Below the pieces are notes generated by a model. That model searched no databases, was not told the origin of the DNA, and saw nothing but the letters and a program-made list of their open reading frames with translations. Below are positions 42,638 through 51,243 of a DNA stretch of 64,000 nucleotides, piece by piece. Numbering within the stretch: position 1 is the stretch's first letter; the number at the start of each line of letters is the position of its first letter. This DNA comes from Stutzerimonas stutzeri (GTDB lineage: Bacteria; Pseudomonadota; Gammaproteobacteria; Pseudomonadales; Pseudomonadaceae): assembly GCF_000590475.1 (NCBI RefSeq), contig NZ_CP007441.1, forward strand, positions 1,060,443 to 1,124,442. The letters run 5' to 3'. A program made the position numbers and the translations under genes.

Positions 42638-43087
42638 ATGAGTGTGCGGGTACAGCAGGCTGCGTTCGACCCAGGTGCCGAGCTCAACGCGTTGCACGCG
42701 GCCAACCTCGGTATCGGCGCGGTAACCGGCTTTGTCGGATATGTCCGCGATTTCAATGATGGCCAGGATATCGCCGGGATGTTTCTCGAGCATGCGCCAG
42801 GAATGACTGAGAAGGCGCTGCTGAAAATCGTCGAGGAGGCGACTGCACGTTGGCCTTTGCTCAAGCTGGAGATTCTGCACCGGATCGGGCGACTGGAGCC
42901 GGGGGAGCCGATCGTTTTTGTCGGCGCCGCCAGCGCCCATCGTGAGGCGGCGTTCGATGGCTGTCGGTTCGTTATGGATTACCTGAAAACCCGGGCGCCG
43001 TTCTGGAAGAAAGAAGACACCCCGTCAGGCCCGCGTTGGGTTGAGGGGCGCTGCAGCGATCAGGCTGCAGCGCAGCGATGGACTTAG
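42638..43087 (+). CDS. moaE: Molybdopterin synthase large subunit MoaE
   Basis: The 149-residue protein begins two bases after moaD. Features include GAVTGFVGYVRDFNDGQDIAGMFLEHAPGMTEKAL, RIGRLEPGEPIVFVGAASAHREAAFDGC and FMDYLKTRAPFWKKE (active-site Lys). It assembles with MoaD to insert the dithiolene sulfurs. The 3' end of the gene contains a perfect 10-bp hairpin. Confidence 0.96.
   Translation: MSVRVQQAAFDPGAELNALHAANLGIGAVTGFVGYVRDFNDGQDIAGMFLEHAPGMTEKALLKIVEEATARWPLLKLEILHRIGRLEPGEPIVFVGAASAHREAAFDGCRFVMDYLKTRAPFWKKEDTPSGPRWVEGRCSDQAAAQRWT
43048..43073 (+). other. Perfect hairpin at the 3' end of moaE
   Basis: GCGCTGCAGC-GATCAG-GCTGCAGCGC is a perfect 10-bp stem with a 6-base loop inside the coding sequence, 14 bases before the stop. 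No T-tract follows. It may stabilise the transcript 3' end or assist Rho-dependent termination. Confidence 0.55.
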
Positions 43088-43195
43088 CGGTAATTCTTTA
43101 TCCTCACGTCGGCACTGTTTTCGATCACAGCAAATGAGGCGAGTGCGTAAACGGCGATTGCGCAAGGTTTTACCATTTGAATCTGGTGATGACGT

Positions 43196-44599
43196 CTAGC
43201 GCTTGGGCGGGACTGGAGCCAAAAGCTCGGCGGGGGGCATCTCGCAACTGATCTTGCGTCCTAGCAATGTTTCGATCGCAGGCAAGGCAAAGGCGTCATC
43301 CTCGCCGGCAAAGCTGATCGAGGTCCCGGTGGCGCCGGCCCGGCCGGTGCGGCCGATACGATGCACGTAATCGTCAGGCACTTCCGGCAGGGTGAAGTTG
43401 ATTACGTGGCTGATTCCGTCGACATGAATGCCGCGGCCCGCGACATCGGTCGCCACCATGACGCGAATTTTGCCCTCGCGGAATCCTTCCAATGCTCGGA
43501 TACGCTTGTGCTGGGGTACGTCACCGGACATCTGGACGGCGCTGATGCCGTCGCGGGTAAGTCGTTCCTCGATACGGCGAACTTCGTCCTTGCGGTTGGC
43601 GAATACCATCACGCGGGTCCAGTCGTTCTGAGTAATCAGGTTGTAGAGCAGCTTGTATTTGTCGCTGCCCGCCACGGCGTAAACGTGTTGCTCGACGGTG
43701 TCGCTGGCCACGTGCTCCGCTTCGATTTCGACGATCGCAGGGTCCGTGGTCCATTGCTTGGCCAGGTTCATCACGTCTTCGGTGAACGTGGCGGAGAACA
43801 GCAGCGTCTGGCGTTCGCTTTTCGGCGGGGTTTGGCGAATGATCTGGCGAACTTGTGGAATGAAGCCCATGTCGAGCATGCGGTCGGCTTCGTCGAGGAC
43901 CACCACCTCGACCATGTCCAGGTGCACTTCGCCGCGTTGGTTGAAATCCAGGAGCCGCCCCGGTGTGGCAACTAGAATGTCGCAATAGCGGCTTTCCAGC
44001 GCTTTGAGCTGTTTATCGAAATCCATGCCGCCGACGAAGCTCATCACGTTCAAACCGGTGTATTTAGTCAGGTTCAGCGCGTCGTTGGCAATCTGCACCA
44101 CCAGCTCTCGGGTCGGCGCGATGATCAGTGCGCGGGGCTCGCCCATGTAGCGGTCGCTGGGCGGTGGGGTCTGCAGCAGTTGCGTGATTGTTGATATGAG
44201 GAACGCAGCGGTTTTGCCGGTGCCCGTCTGGGCGCGACCGATCGCGTCACTTCCCTTGAGCGTGAAGCCCAGGACCTGCGCCTGGATGGGTGTGCAGTAA
44301 GGAAAGCCGAGATCGTGGATGGCGTGCATCAGCTCTGGGGCGAGTTTGAAGTCGTGAAAACGGGTCTTGCCTTCGGCTGGCTCGACCTGAAAATCTTCCA
44401 GTTTCCAAGCCGGTGCGGGTGGAGCGGCGGGTTTGCGTGAACGCTCCCGGCGGGGCTTGGTTGCCGTTGCGGCAGGTGCGTCCGCTCTCTCTTCGAACTG
44501 AGCAGGCGTATCGGTAGGCTTCGAGGTGTCGCTGGCGGGCTGGGCGGCAGGAAGCTCTGCCGGGCCTTTACCAAAGATTTTCTTGAGTGCTTTGAGCAC
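43196..44599 (-). CDS. rhlB: DEAD-box RNA helicase RhlB
   Basis: The product is 467 residues from GTG 44599 (VLKALKKIFGKGP), matching other pseudomonad RhlB starts; a frame-open start lies 15 codons earlier. An Ala/Pro-rich, charged N-terminal extension (residues 10-75) precedes the Q motif (AQVLGFTLKGSDAIGRAQTGTGKTAAFL), VVLDEADRMLDMGF, LFSATF and YVHRIGRTGRAGATG. It is an ATP-dependent RNA unwinding enzyme of the degradosome type. Confidence 0.95.
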   Translation of the reverse strand: MLKALKKIFGKGPAELPAAQPASDTSKPTDTPAQFEERADAPAATATKPRRERSRKPAAPPAPAWKLEDFQVEPAEGKTRFHDFKLAPELMHAIHDLGFPYCTPIQAQVLGFTLKGSDAIGRAQTGTGKTAAFLISTITQLLQTPPPSDRYMGEPRALIIAPTRELVVQIANDALNLTKYTGLNVMSFVGGMDFDKQLKALESRYCDILVATPGRLLDFNQRGEVHLDMVEVVVLDEADRMLDMGFIPQVRQIIRQTPPKSERQTLLFSATFTEDVMNLAKQWTTDPAIVEIEAEHVASDTVEQHVYAVAGSDKYKLLYNLITQNDWTRVMVFANRKDEVRRIEERLTRDGISAVQMSGDVPQHKRIRALEGFREGKIRVMVATDVAGRGIHVDGISHVINFTLPEVPDDYVHRIGRTGRAGATGTSISFAGEDDAFALPAIETLLGRKISCEMPPAELLAPVPPKR

Positions 44600-44717
44600 G
44601 GTTTCGTCTCTGTCTATTAAGGTTCGCCCGCCAGTGTAATGCAAGAAGCAGATACGGCGAAGACTTGCTCAGATCCGTTACCGCGGTTGCTCGGGCGGCT
44701 GTCGGCGCTGTGCCTGC

Positions 44718-45710
44718 TCAGCCGCACACGCGGTTCCGTCCTAGCGCCTTGGCCTGGTAAAGCGCTAGATCAGCAACCTGAATCAGCGCCTTCAAGTCGT
44801 CGTTGGGTCGCATCGGTGCAACGCCGATGGAAATCGTCACCCCAGGCAGGATGCCTATCGGCGAGCGGAACGAGGTGACTTCATTGAGGCCCTGGCGCAG
44901 GCGCTCACCGACTGCTCGCGCATCCTCCAACGTCATGTCGGGAAGCAGAATCACGAACTCCTCGCCGCCGTAACGCACCAGGCTATCCGTCGGACGAAGC
45001 ATTTTTCCTAAGGTATCGACTACCAGGCAAAGGGCATGATCACCCGCCAGATGGCCATGTTTGTCGTTATAGTCCTTGAATCGATCAACATCGAGCATCA
45101 GGACGCAAAGGGGTTGGTTATTGAAGGCGCAGCGGGTGCTCTCGCGGTCGTAGATGTGTTCTAGCCAGCGCCGATTGAAGGACCCGGTGAGGGTGTCGAC
45201 GTTGGCGTTCTGCTCACTATTGATGATCAGCCGATCACTCAGGCGAACCCGCTGGCAGAGCAGCTCGGCAAGGTTCTGCATCAGTTTGGGCGAGCGGGTG
45301 AGCAGCTGCATCGAGCGACGATGCAGCCGCAACAGCACCGAAGGCTCGAGTGCAACGACATAGGCTGATGGCGGCAGGTTGTCCATGAAGCTGATCTCGC
45401 CCGCGCAGTCACCTGGTCCGATGGCGCGTACCGGTTGACCGTCGAGTGAGTCGAGGTGAACGGCGAACTCGCCGTCGAGCACCAGATAGAGGTAATGGTT
45501 GTGCTCGAGCGGCGAAAGCAGGATATCGCCGGTCGCGATCAGGCATGGCTCGAAAGCCTCCTGCAACAACCGCAGGCAGGGCTCGTCAACGTGGTCCAGC
45601 AAGCGTACCCGTTTGAGGTGCTGCATTTCGGCGCGCCATTCGGCAAGCTTCATGATCGCAACATCAAGCTGGATGACCTCTTCGTCATGACTGTCGCTGC
45701 GCCCCGGCAC
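44718..45710 (-). CDS. Diguanylate cyclase with N-terminal cyclic-nucleotide-binding-like domain
   Basis: The 330-residue frame (GTG 45710; ATG at 45653 is a plausible later start) has a cyclic-nucleotide-binding-like fold at residues 30-145 (LIATGDILLSPLEHNHYLYLVLDGEFAVHL, GPGDCAGEISFMDNLPPSAYVV). The phosphate-contacting Arg of CRP-type proteins is replaced (LPPSAYV), so cAMP binding is doubtful. The GGDEF domain follows: DVDRFKDYND, RYGGEEF at 248-252, I-site RPTD at 239-242. It should make c-di-GMP and respond to some signal in the N-terminal domain. Confidence 0.9.
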   Translation of the reverse strand: MPGRSDSHDEEVIQLDVAIMKLAEWRAEMQHLKRVRLLDHVDEPCLRLLQEAFEPCLIATGDILLSPLEHNHYLYLVLDGEFAVHLDSLDGQPVRAIGPGDCAGEISFMDNLPPSAYVVALEPSVLLRLHRRSMQLLTRSPKLMQNLAELLCQRVRLSDRLIINSEQNANVDTLTGSFNRRWLEHIYDRESTRCAFNNQPLCVLMLDVDRFKDYNDKHGHLAGDHALCLVVDTLGKMLRPTDSLVRYGGEEFVILLPDMTLEDARAVGERLRQGLNEVTSFRSPIGILPGVTISIGVAPMRPNDDLKALIQVADLALYQAKALGRNRVCG

Positions 45711-45865
45711 CGCTGGTTGGGTTGGCCCGTTCTGGCCGCGATGAGCGCTACAACAGCAGGCGCATCGAGTGATTTTCCACCATGCAAGCGTAGCCTTAAT
45801 TGACCGGTCGGACAGGCGTACGACGTCACACTTTTTTCGATGATCCTCGCCCGTCGAAACGCCGA

Positions 45866-46522
45866 TCAGTCGAGACGTGCAGCGAGCCAGTCTCCGATGT
45901 CGCGGATCTCGTCCGGCACGACTTCGTGACCCATGGGGTAGTCATGCCACTCGGCTGCGTTCTGGTTTTGCACCAGGCACTCGTAAGCGGCGCGTCCCAT
46001 AGCAGATGGAACGACGCTGTCATCCGAGCCGTGCAGGCAGAGGACGGGGAGCTTTTGTTGCTGTGGCGACAGGCCAAGGTCGGGTCCAAAGGTAGGTGCA
46101 TAGGTGGATAGGGCCAGGATCCCACCGAGTGGTCCGGCCCAGCGCAGGAACGCGGTGTGATAGACGACGGCGCCACCTTGGGAGAAGCCTGCTAGAAAGA
46201 TGCGCCCGGGATCGATACCGCCGTCGCGTTGCGCCTCGATAAGCTCGATCACGGTTTGGGCCGACTGTTCGAGTTGTGCCTGGTCGATCGCGCGGGCTGG
46301 GCTCATGGCAAGAATGTCGTACCAGCTTGGCATTGCCCAGCCGCCATTGATGGACACCGCCCGGGTTGGCGCCTGTGGCAGCACGAAGCGTGTTCGTAAC
46401 AGGCGCTGCTGCAGGGCCTCGGCCACCGGAAGAAAATCATAGCGATCGGCACCGAGGCCGTGCAGCCAGATGACGCATGAATCAGCGGTTATTGCGGGTT
46501 CGATGATCAGGGGGGCGCTCAT
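45866..46522 (-). CDS. Carboxylesterase / phospholipase family alpha/beta hydrolase
   Basis: The product is 218 residues from ATG 46522 (MSAPLIIEPA). The catalytic serine is Ser114 in FLAGFSQGGAVVY, the acid is Asp168 in HGSDDSVVP, and His199 lies in YPMGHEVVPDE. LHGLGADRYDFLPVAEAL near residue 20 is the oxyanion hole. This is the EstB/YitV-like small carboxylesterase family acting on short-chain esters or lysophospholipids. It stands alone on its strand. Confidence 0.93.
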   Translation of the reverse strand: MSAPLIIEPAITADSCVIWLHGLGADRYDFLPVAEALQQRLLRTRFVLPQAPTRAVSINGGWAMPSWYDILAMSPARAIDQAQLEQSAQTVIELIEAQRDGGIDPGRIFLAGFSQGGAVVYHTAFLRWAGPLGGILALSTYAPTFGPDLGLSPQQQKLPVLCLHGSDDSVVPSAMGRAAYECLVQNQNAAEWHDYPMGHEVVPDEIRDIGDWLAARLD

Positions 46523-46870
46523 GTCGGGCTCCGTCTGGGGGGCTCGCCTCATGTTGGGGCGAGCGCAGTGATAGATGCGGCAATATGCGGCGAGGTTACC
46601 CGTACTGGCGCTCGCGAAGAAGTATGCGAGTGCCTTCGGAATCCAATTTGATAGATGTGGTATGCCACTTGCTTTGTTCCGTTGCGTCTTATGTGACGGT
46701 GTCGTCTGCGTCCTTGCAGGCAAGCGCATCGGGAGGAGTTGCCGATAATCAATCGGCGGCTAGACTCAGGTCAGGTTCTTCTGGCGCTGCCGTCGACACG
46801 TGTCGACTGGCATGCGGCGATGCTGTAGAAGACCCCGACCCCGCAGAATAAAAGCAAACTGGAGGTTTCG
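46523..46870. other. Divergent intergenic region carrying the aap promoter
   Basis: This 348-base region contains no convincing gene. Its main feature is the sigma-54-type element at 46658-46673. A further short hairpin-prone GTCGACACG/CGTGTCGAC pair lies around 46790-46808 in the untranslated leader. Confidence 0.6.
46658..46673 (+). promoter_or_regulatory. Candidate sigma-54 (-24/-12) promoter for aapJQMP
   Basis: TGGTATGCCACTTGCT has the defining GG-N10-GC spacing (TGG at -24, TTGC at -12) and an A in the -24 element. Transcription would start near 46684, leaving a leader of about 187 bases before aapJ. Sigma-54/NtrC control suits an amino-acid uptake system. No NtrC site was recognised nearby. 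Confidence 0.5.
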
Positions 46871-47899
46871 ATGATAAGGGTTAAATCCACACTGGCCGTG
46901 CTTGGTGCCGCGACACTTTTGGGCACCAGCGGCTTGGCGCAGGCAGGGGCGACTCTGGATGCAGTAAAGAGCAAAGGTTTCGTGCAGTGCGGCGTCAGCG
47001 ACGGGCTGCCGGGCTTTTCCTACACCGACGCCAAGGGCGAGTACAAAGGAATCGACGTGGATGTCTGCCGCGCGGTAGCGGCTGCAGTTTTTGGTGACGC
47101 GAACAAGGTCAAGTTCAGTCCGTTGACCGCAAAGGAACGCTTCACCGCCCTGCAATCCGGAGAAGTCGATGTGCTTTCGCGGAACACGACCTGGACCAGC
47201 TCGCGCGATGCGGCCATGGGGCTTAACTTCACTGGGGTCACCTACTACGACGGACAAGGCTTTCTGGTAAACAAGGAGCTCGGCGTGTCCAGCGCCAAGG
47301 AGCTCGACGGCGCCACCGTCTGCATTCAGGCTGGGACCACCACCGAACTGAACCTCTCCGACTACTTCCGCGCCAACAATCTCAAGTACACCCCGATCAC
47401 TTACGACACCTCCGACGAAAGCGCCAAGTCGCTGGAGTCAGGTCGTTGCGACGTGCTCACCTCCGACCAGTCGCAGTTGTACGCGCAACGCATCAAATTG
47501 GCCAAGCCGGACGACTATGTCGTTCTGCCCGAGGTCATCTCCAAGGAACCGCTAGGCCCGGCCGTGCGTCAGGGTGACGAGGAGTGGTTCGATATCGTGC
47601 GCTGGTCGTTGCTCGCAATGGTCAATGCCGAGGAGCTGGGCGTGACGGCGGCTAACGTCGAGGATACCGCCAAGAGCACCAAGAATCCTGACGTGGCGCG
47701 TCTGCTCGGAGCGGAAGGCGAATACGGCAAGGACCTGAAGCTGCCGAAGGATTGGGCGGTACAGATCGTCAAGCAGGTCGGCAATTATGGTGAAGTGTTC
47801 GAGCGCAACATTGGCTCCGGTAGCGAGCTGAAGATCGAGCGCGGACTGAATGCGCTTTGGACCAATGGAGGTCTGCAGTACGCACCTCCGGTGCGTTGA
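46871..47899 (+). CDS. aapJ: Amino-acid ABC transporter periplasmic binding protein AapJ
   Basis: The 342-residue protein has a signal peptide (MIRVKSTLAVLGAATLLGTSGLAQA) with a predicted cut after AQA. The mature part matches the general L-amino-acid binding protein family: VQCGVSDGLPGFSYTDAKGEYKGIDVDVCRAVAAAVFGD, NTTWTSSRDAAMGLNFTGVTYYDGQGFL and LPEVISKEPLGPAVRQGD. It delivers a broad range of L-amino acids to the AapQM permease. It is separated from aapQ by 88 bases with two hairpins. Confidence 0.96.
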   Translation: MIRVKSTLAVLGAATLLGTSGLAQAGATLDAVKSKGFVQCGVSDGLPGFSYTDAKGEYKGIDVDVCRAVAAAVFGDANKVKFSPLTAKERFTALQSGEVDVLSRNTTWTSSRDAAMGLNFTGVTYYDGQGFLVNKELGVSSAKELDGATVCIQAGTTTELNLSDYFRANNLKYTPITYDTSDESAKSLESGRCDVLTSDQSQLYAQRIKLAKPDDYVVLPEVISKEPLGPAVRQGDEEWFDIVRWSLLAMVNAEELGVTAANVEDTAKSTKNPDVARLLGAEGEYGKDLKLPKDWAVQIVKQVGNYGEVFERNIGSGSELKIERGLNALWTNGGLQYAPPVR

Positions 47900-47907
47900 C
47901 CATGCCG

Positions 47908-47932
47908 GGCCAGCGAAGAGCTGGCCTTGTTT
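47908..47932 (+). terminator. Hairpin after aapJ, partial terminator
   Basis: GGCCAGC-GAAGA-GCTGGCC is followed by TTGTTT, a weak terminator-like structure nine bases after the aapJ stop. Such structures reduce expression of permease genes relative to the binding protein. Confidence 0.55.
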
Positions 47933-47941
47933 CAAGGATGA

Positions 47942-47971
47942 GCGCTGCCGGTGCACCTGCATCGGCAGCGC
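47942..47971 (+). other. Second hairpin in the aapJ-aapQ spacer
   Basis: GCGCTGCCG and CGGCAGCGC pair perfectly over a 12-base loop, ending 16 bases before aapQ. With the first hairpin it gives two stem-loops in the spacer. Confidence 0.5.
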
Positions 47972-47987
47972 CGTATGAGGTTTCTTG

Positions 47988-49172
47988 ATGCGAACCATCG
48001 CCAAAACGGGGGCAGCACGCAGCTCGCTGCTCACGGATCCGCAGGCACGTGCCTGGCTGTTCCAGGTCATTGCCGTTATTACAGTAGTAGGGATCGGCTG
48101 GTTTCTGTTCGACAATACCCAGACCAACCTTGCTCACCGAGGCATTACTTCAGGCTTCGGTTTTCTCGACAACGCTGCCGGTTTCGGCATCTCCCAACAC
48201 TTGATTGACTACAGCGAAAGCGACTCCTATGGACGCGTGTTCTGGGTCGGGTTGCTCAACACGCTTCTGGTCAGCGTTATCGGGATCATCCTGGCGACTG
48301 TCATTGGATTCGTTCTCGGCGTCGCCCGGCTATCGCCGAACTGGCTGATTCGCAAGATCGCCACCGTATATATCGAAACGTTCCGCAATATCCCGCCGCT
48401 ACTGCAGATCTTCTTCGTCTACTTCGCTGTACTCAGTCCGCTACCGGGACCGCGTGACAGTCTGAGCTTGTGGGACCTCATCTTCGTCAACAACCGCGGC
48501 GTGCAGATGCCCTCACCCAGTGCAGGAGAAGGGTTCTGGCCGTTCTGGGTGGCGATGTTTCTGGCGCTGGTGGCGATCGTCATGCTCAACCGCTGGGCGC
48601 GGGCGCGACGCCATGCCACGGGACAGATCTTCCCGGTGTTCTGGAGCAGCCTGGGGCTGTTCATCGCGATACCGGGGCTGTGTTCGTTGCTGCTCGGCGC
48701 GCCGTTTCTGTGGGAAATTCCCGAACTTCAGCGCTTCAATATCCGTGGCGGTTGGGTAGTAATCCCCGAACTGGTGTCGATCGTGCTGGCGCTGTCGATT
48801 TACACAGCAGCATTCATTGGTGAAACCGTAAGGGCCGGAATCCAGTCGGTCAGCCATGGGCAGACCGAAGCCGCAGCGTCGCTGGGCCTCAGGCCGGGAC
48901 GTGTCTTGCGGTTGGTCATCATCCCTCAAGCGCTGCGGGTGATCATTCCTCCGTTGACGAGCCAGTATCTAAACCTGGCGAAAAACTCGTCACTGGCAGC
49001 CGCGATTGGCTATCCGGACATGGTTTCGCTGTTCGCCGGCACGGTACTCAACCAGACCGGCCAGGCGATCGAAACCATGGCCATTACCATGAGCGTGTAT
49101 CTGGCTATCAGCATCAGCATTTCGCTGTTGATGAACGGATACAACAAGCGCATTGCGCTGATCGAGCGGTAA
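47988..49172 (+). CDS. aapQ: Amino-acid ABC transporter permease AapQ
   Basis: The product is 394 residues from ATG 47988 (MRTIAKTGAARSS). It has about eight membrane segments and a permease EAA-like loop at GQTEAAASLGLRPGRVLRLVIIPQALRVIIPPLTSQYLN (about residues 285-325). It pairs with AapM as the membrane channel. The ribosome site is GAGG. Confidence 0.95.
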   Translation: MRTIAKTGAARSSLLTDPQARAWLFQVIAVITVVGIGWFLFDNTQTNLAHRGITSGFGFLDNAAGFGISQHLIDYSESDSYGRVFWVGLLNTLLVSVIGIILATVIGFVLGVARLSPNWLIRKIATVYIETFRNIPPLLQIFFVYFAVLSPLPGPRDSLSLWDLIFVNNRGVQMPSPSAGEGFWPFWVAMFLALVAIVMLNRWARARRHATGQIFPVFWSSLGLFIAIPGLCSLLLGAPFLWEIPELQRFNIRGGWVVIPELVSIVLALSIYTAAFIGETVRAGIQSVSHGQTEAAASLGLRPGRVLRLVIIPQALRVIIPPLTSQYLNLAKNSSLAAAIGYPDMVSLFAGTVLNQTGQAIETMAITMSVYLAISISISLLMNGYNKRIALIER

Positions 49173-49182
49173 GGACGAGCGC

Positions 49183-50280
49183 ATGACGACTCATACTTTC
49201 AAACCTGACCTGCCGGCACCGTCCACCAATATCGGTGTAGTGGGCTGGATGCGGGCCAATCTGTTCTCCAGCTGGATCAATACGCTGCTGACGCTTGTCG
49301 GGCTGTACCTGATCTGGTTGGTCATTCCACCCATCCTCGAGTGGGCAATATTCAAGGCCGACTGGAGCGGCGAATCACGCGCCGATTGCACTCGAGAAGG
49401 GGCATGCTGGGTGTTCGTGCAGACACGCTTCAGCCAGTTCATGTACGGCTTCTACCCGGCAGAGCTGCGCTGGCGGGTGGACCTGACGGCCTGGCTCGCA
49501 ATCATTGGCGCTGCGCCTCTGTTTCTTCGGCAAATGCGACACAAGGCGCGCTACGGTATTGCCTATTTGGTGATCTATCCGTTAGTTGCGTACTGGTTGT
49601 TGCACGGTGGTTTCCTGGGGCTGGAAACAGTGCCTACCAGCCGCTGGGGTGGATTGATGCTGACCATCGTCATCGCCGCAGTGGGTATCGCCGGCGCTTT
49701 GCCGCTTGGCATCCTGCTGGCGCTCGGTCGACGTTCCGACATGCCGGCGATACGCGTGCTCTGCGTGACATTCATTGAGTTTTGGCGCGGCGTGCCCTTG
49801 ATCACCGTGCTGTTCATGTCCTCGGTGATGCTGCCATTGTTTCTGCCCGAGGGGATGAACCTCGACAAGCTGATGCGGGCCATGGTGATGGTGGTGTTCT
49901 TCGAGGCGGCATACATCGCTGAAGTGGTGCGTGGCGGCCTGCAAGCCATTCCCAAAGGGCAGTACGAGGCGGCTGCGGCGATGGGCCTGGGCTACTGGCG
50001 CAGCATGGGGCTGGTGATCCTGCCGCAGGCACTGAAAATGGTTATCCCCGGCATCGTCAACACCTTCATTGCGTTGTTCAAGGACACCAGTCTGGTGATC
50101 ATCATTGGCCTGTTCGACTTCCTCAACAGCATCAAGCGCGCGACTTCGGACCCTGCCTGGCTCGGTATGTCGACCGAGGGTTACGTCTTCGCGGCGCTGG
50201 TCTACTGGATTTTCTGCTTTGGTATGTCGCGCTACTCCATGCACCTGGAGCGCAAGCTCGACACCGGCCACCGGAACTAA
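49183..50280 (+). CDS. aapM: Amino-acid ABC transporter permease AapM
   Basis: The 365-residue permease has an N-terminal hydrophobic segment, several further spans, and the EAA loop GQYEAAAAMGLGYWRSMGLVILPQALKMVIPGIVNTFIA. It forms the membrane channel with AapQ. It starts 10 bases after aapQ. Confidence 0.95.
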   Translation: MTTHTFKPDLPAPSTNIGVVGWMRANLFSSWINTLLTLVGLYLIWLVIPPILEWAIFKADWSGESRADCTREGACWVFVQTRFSQFMYGFYPAELRWRVDLTAWLAIIGAAPLFLRQMRHKARYGIAYLVIYPLVAYWLLHGGFLGLETVPTSRWGGLMLTIVIAAVGIAGALPLGILLALGRRSDMPAIRVLCVTFIEFWRGVPLITVLFMSSVMLPLFLPEGMNLDKLMRAMVMVVFFEAAYIAEVVRGGLQAIPKGQYEAAAAMGLGYWRSMGLVILPQALKMVIPGIVNTFIALFKDTSLVIIIGLFDFLNSIKRATSDPAWLGMSTEGYVFAALVYWIFCFGMSRYSMHLERKLDTGHRN

Positions 50281-50291
50281 GGAAAAACACC

Positions 50292-51068
50292 ATGAATGAA
50301 ACATCTCTGAGATCCGAGCAGCCTGGACAAGCCGGCGAGCCTGTCATCCAGATGCAAGGCGTACACAAGTGGTTCGGCCAGTTCCATGTGCTCAAGGACA
50401 TCAACCTCAACGTCACCCAGGGCGAGCGCATCGTCCTCTGCGGGCCTTCGGGCTCGGGCAAGTCCACCACCATTCGTTGTCTCAATCGGCTGGAGGAGCA
50501 TCAGCAGGGCCGCATCGTGATCAACGGCGTGGAGCTCACCAATGACCTGAAGCAGATCGAGGCGATCCGCAGCGAAGTTGGAATGGTGTTCCAGCACTTC
50601 AACCTGTTTCCTCACCTCACGGTGCTGCAAAACTGCACCTTGGCCCCTATGTGGGTGCGCAAGCTACCGCGGCGTCAGGCCGAAGAGATTGCCATGCACT
50701 ATCTGGAGCGTGTACGAATTCCGGAGCAGGCCGACAAGTTTCCGGGACAACTGTCGGGCGGTCAGCAGCAACGGGTCGCGATCGCCCGTGCACTGTGCAT
50801 GAAGCCGAAGATCATGCTGTTTGACGAACCCACCTCGGCGCTGGACCCGGAAATGGTAAAGGAAGTCCTGGATACCATGGTCGGGCTCGCCGAAAGCGGA
50901 ATGACGATGCTGTGCGTGACCCACGAAATGGGCTTCGCTCGCACCGTAGCCGACCGGGTGATTTTCATGGACAAGGGTGAAATCGTCGAAGAAGCTGATC
51001 CGGAGACATTCTTCACGGCACCCAGCAACGAGCGCACCAAGCTGTTCCTGAGTCAGATACTGCATTGA
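50292..51068 (+). CDS. aapP: Amino-acid ABC transporter ATPase AapP
   Basis: The 258-residue ATPase has Walker A GPSGSGKSTTIRCLN near residue 54, the signature LSGGQQQRVAIARAL, Walker B IMLFDEPTSALDPE and the H-loop LCVTHEMGFA. It energises the AapJQM uptake system. Repeats of TTGAAGTAAAAGC begin in its last codons. Confidence 0.97.
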   Translation: MNETSLRSEQPGQAGEPVIQMQGVHKWFGQFHVLKDINLNVTQGERIVLCGPSGSGKSTTIRCLNRLEEHQQGRIVINGVELTNDLKQIEAIRSEVGMVFQHFNLFPHLTVLQNCTLAPMWVRKLPRRQAEEIAMHYLERVRIPEQADKFPGQLSGGQQQRVAIARALCMKPKIMLFDEPTSALDPEMVKEVLDTMVGLAESGMTMLCVTHEMGFARTVADRVIFMDKGEIVEEADPETFFTAPSNERTKLFLSQILH

Positions 51069-51111
51069 AGTAAAAGCTTGAAGTCTGAAGCGGGAAGCTT
51101 GAAGTAAAAGC
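51065..51111 (+). repeat. Direct repeat of TTGAAGTAAAAGC after aapP
   Basis: The 13-mer TTGAAGTAAAAGC occurs at 51065-51077 (it includes the aapP stop) and again at 51099-51111, with AGTCTGAAGCGGGAAGC between. The degenerate CTTGAAG/GAAGC wording is reminiscent of short intergenic repeats of pseudomonads, but a family assignment needs genome-wide comparison. Confidence 0.6.
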
Positions 51112-51196
51112 GGCAAGCGTGCTGGACGGTACTGGGCGTTAGCCCTCACGCTGAATCCAGCTTCCAGCAGGCTTAGCCTCGGACGCTGTCATGGGC

Positions 51197-51202
51197 TAGA
51201 AT
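51197..51202 (+). promoter_or_regulatory. Possible -10 element of purL
   Basis: GGGCTAGAATACGCGGCC has a TAGAAT -10 with a GC-rich discriminator, 42 bases before the purL ATG. A convincing -35 is absent (TTAGCC at 18 bases). The GCTAGAATnCGC string is shared with the purU promoter at 32719. Confidence 0.4.
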
Positions 51203-51243
51203 ACGCGGCCCGACTGCTCCCCCCTTCCGAGGCTGTTCCGACG

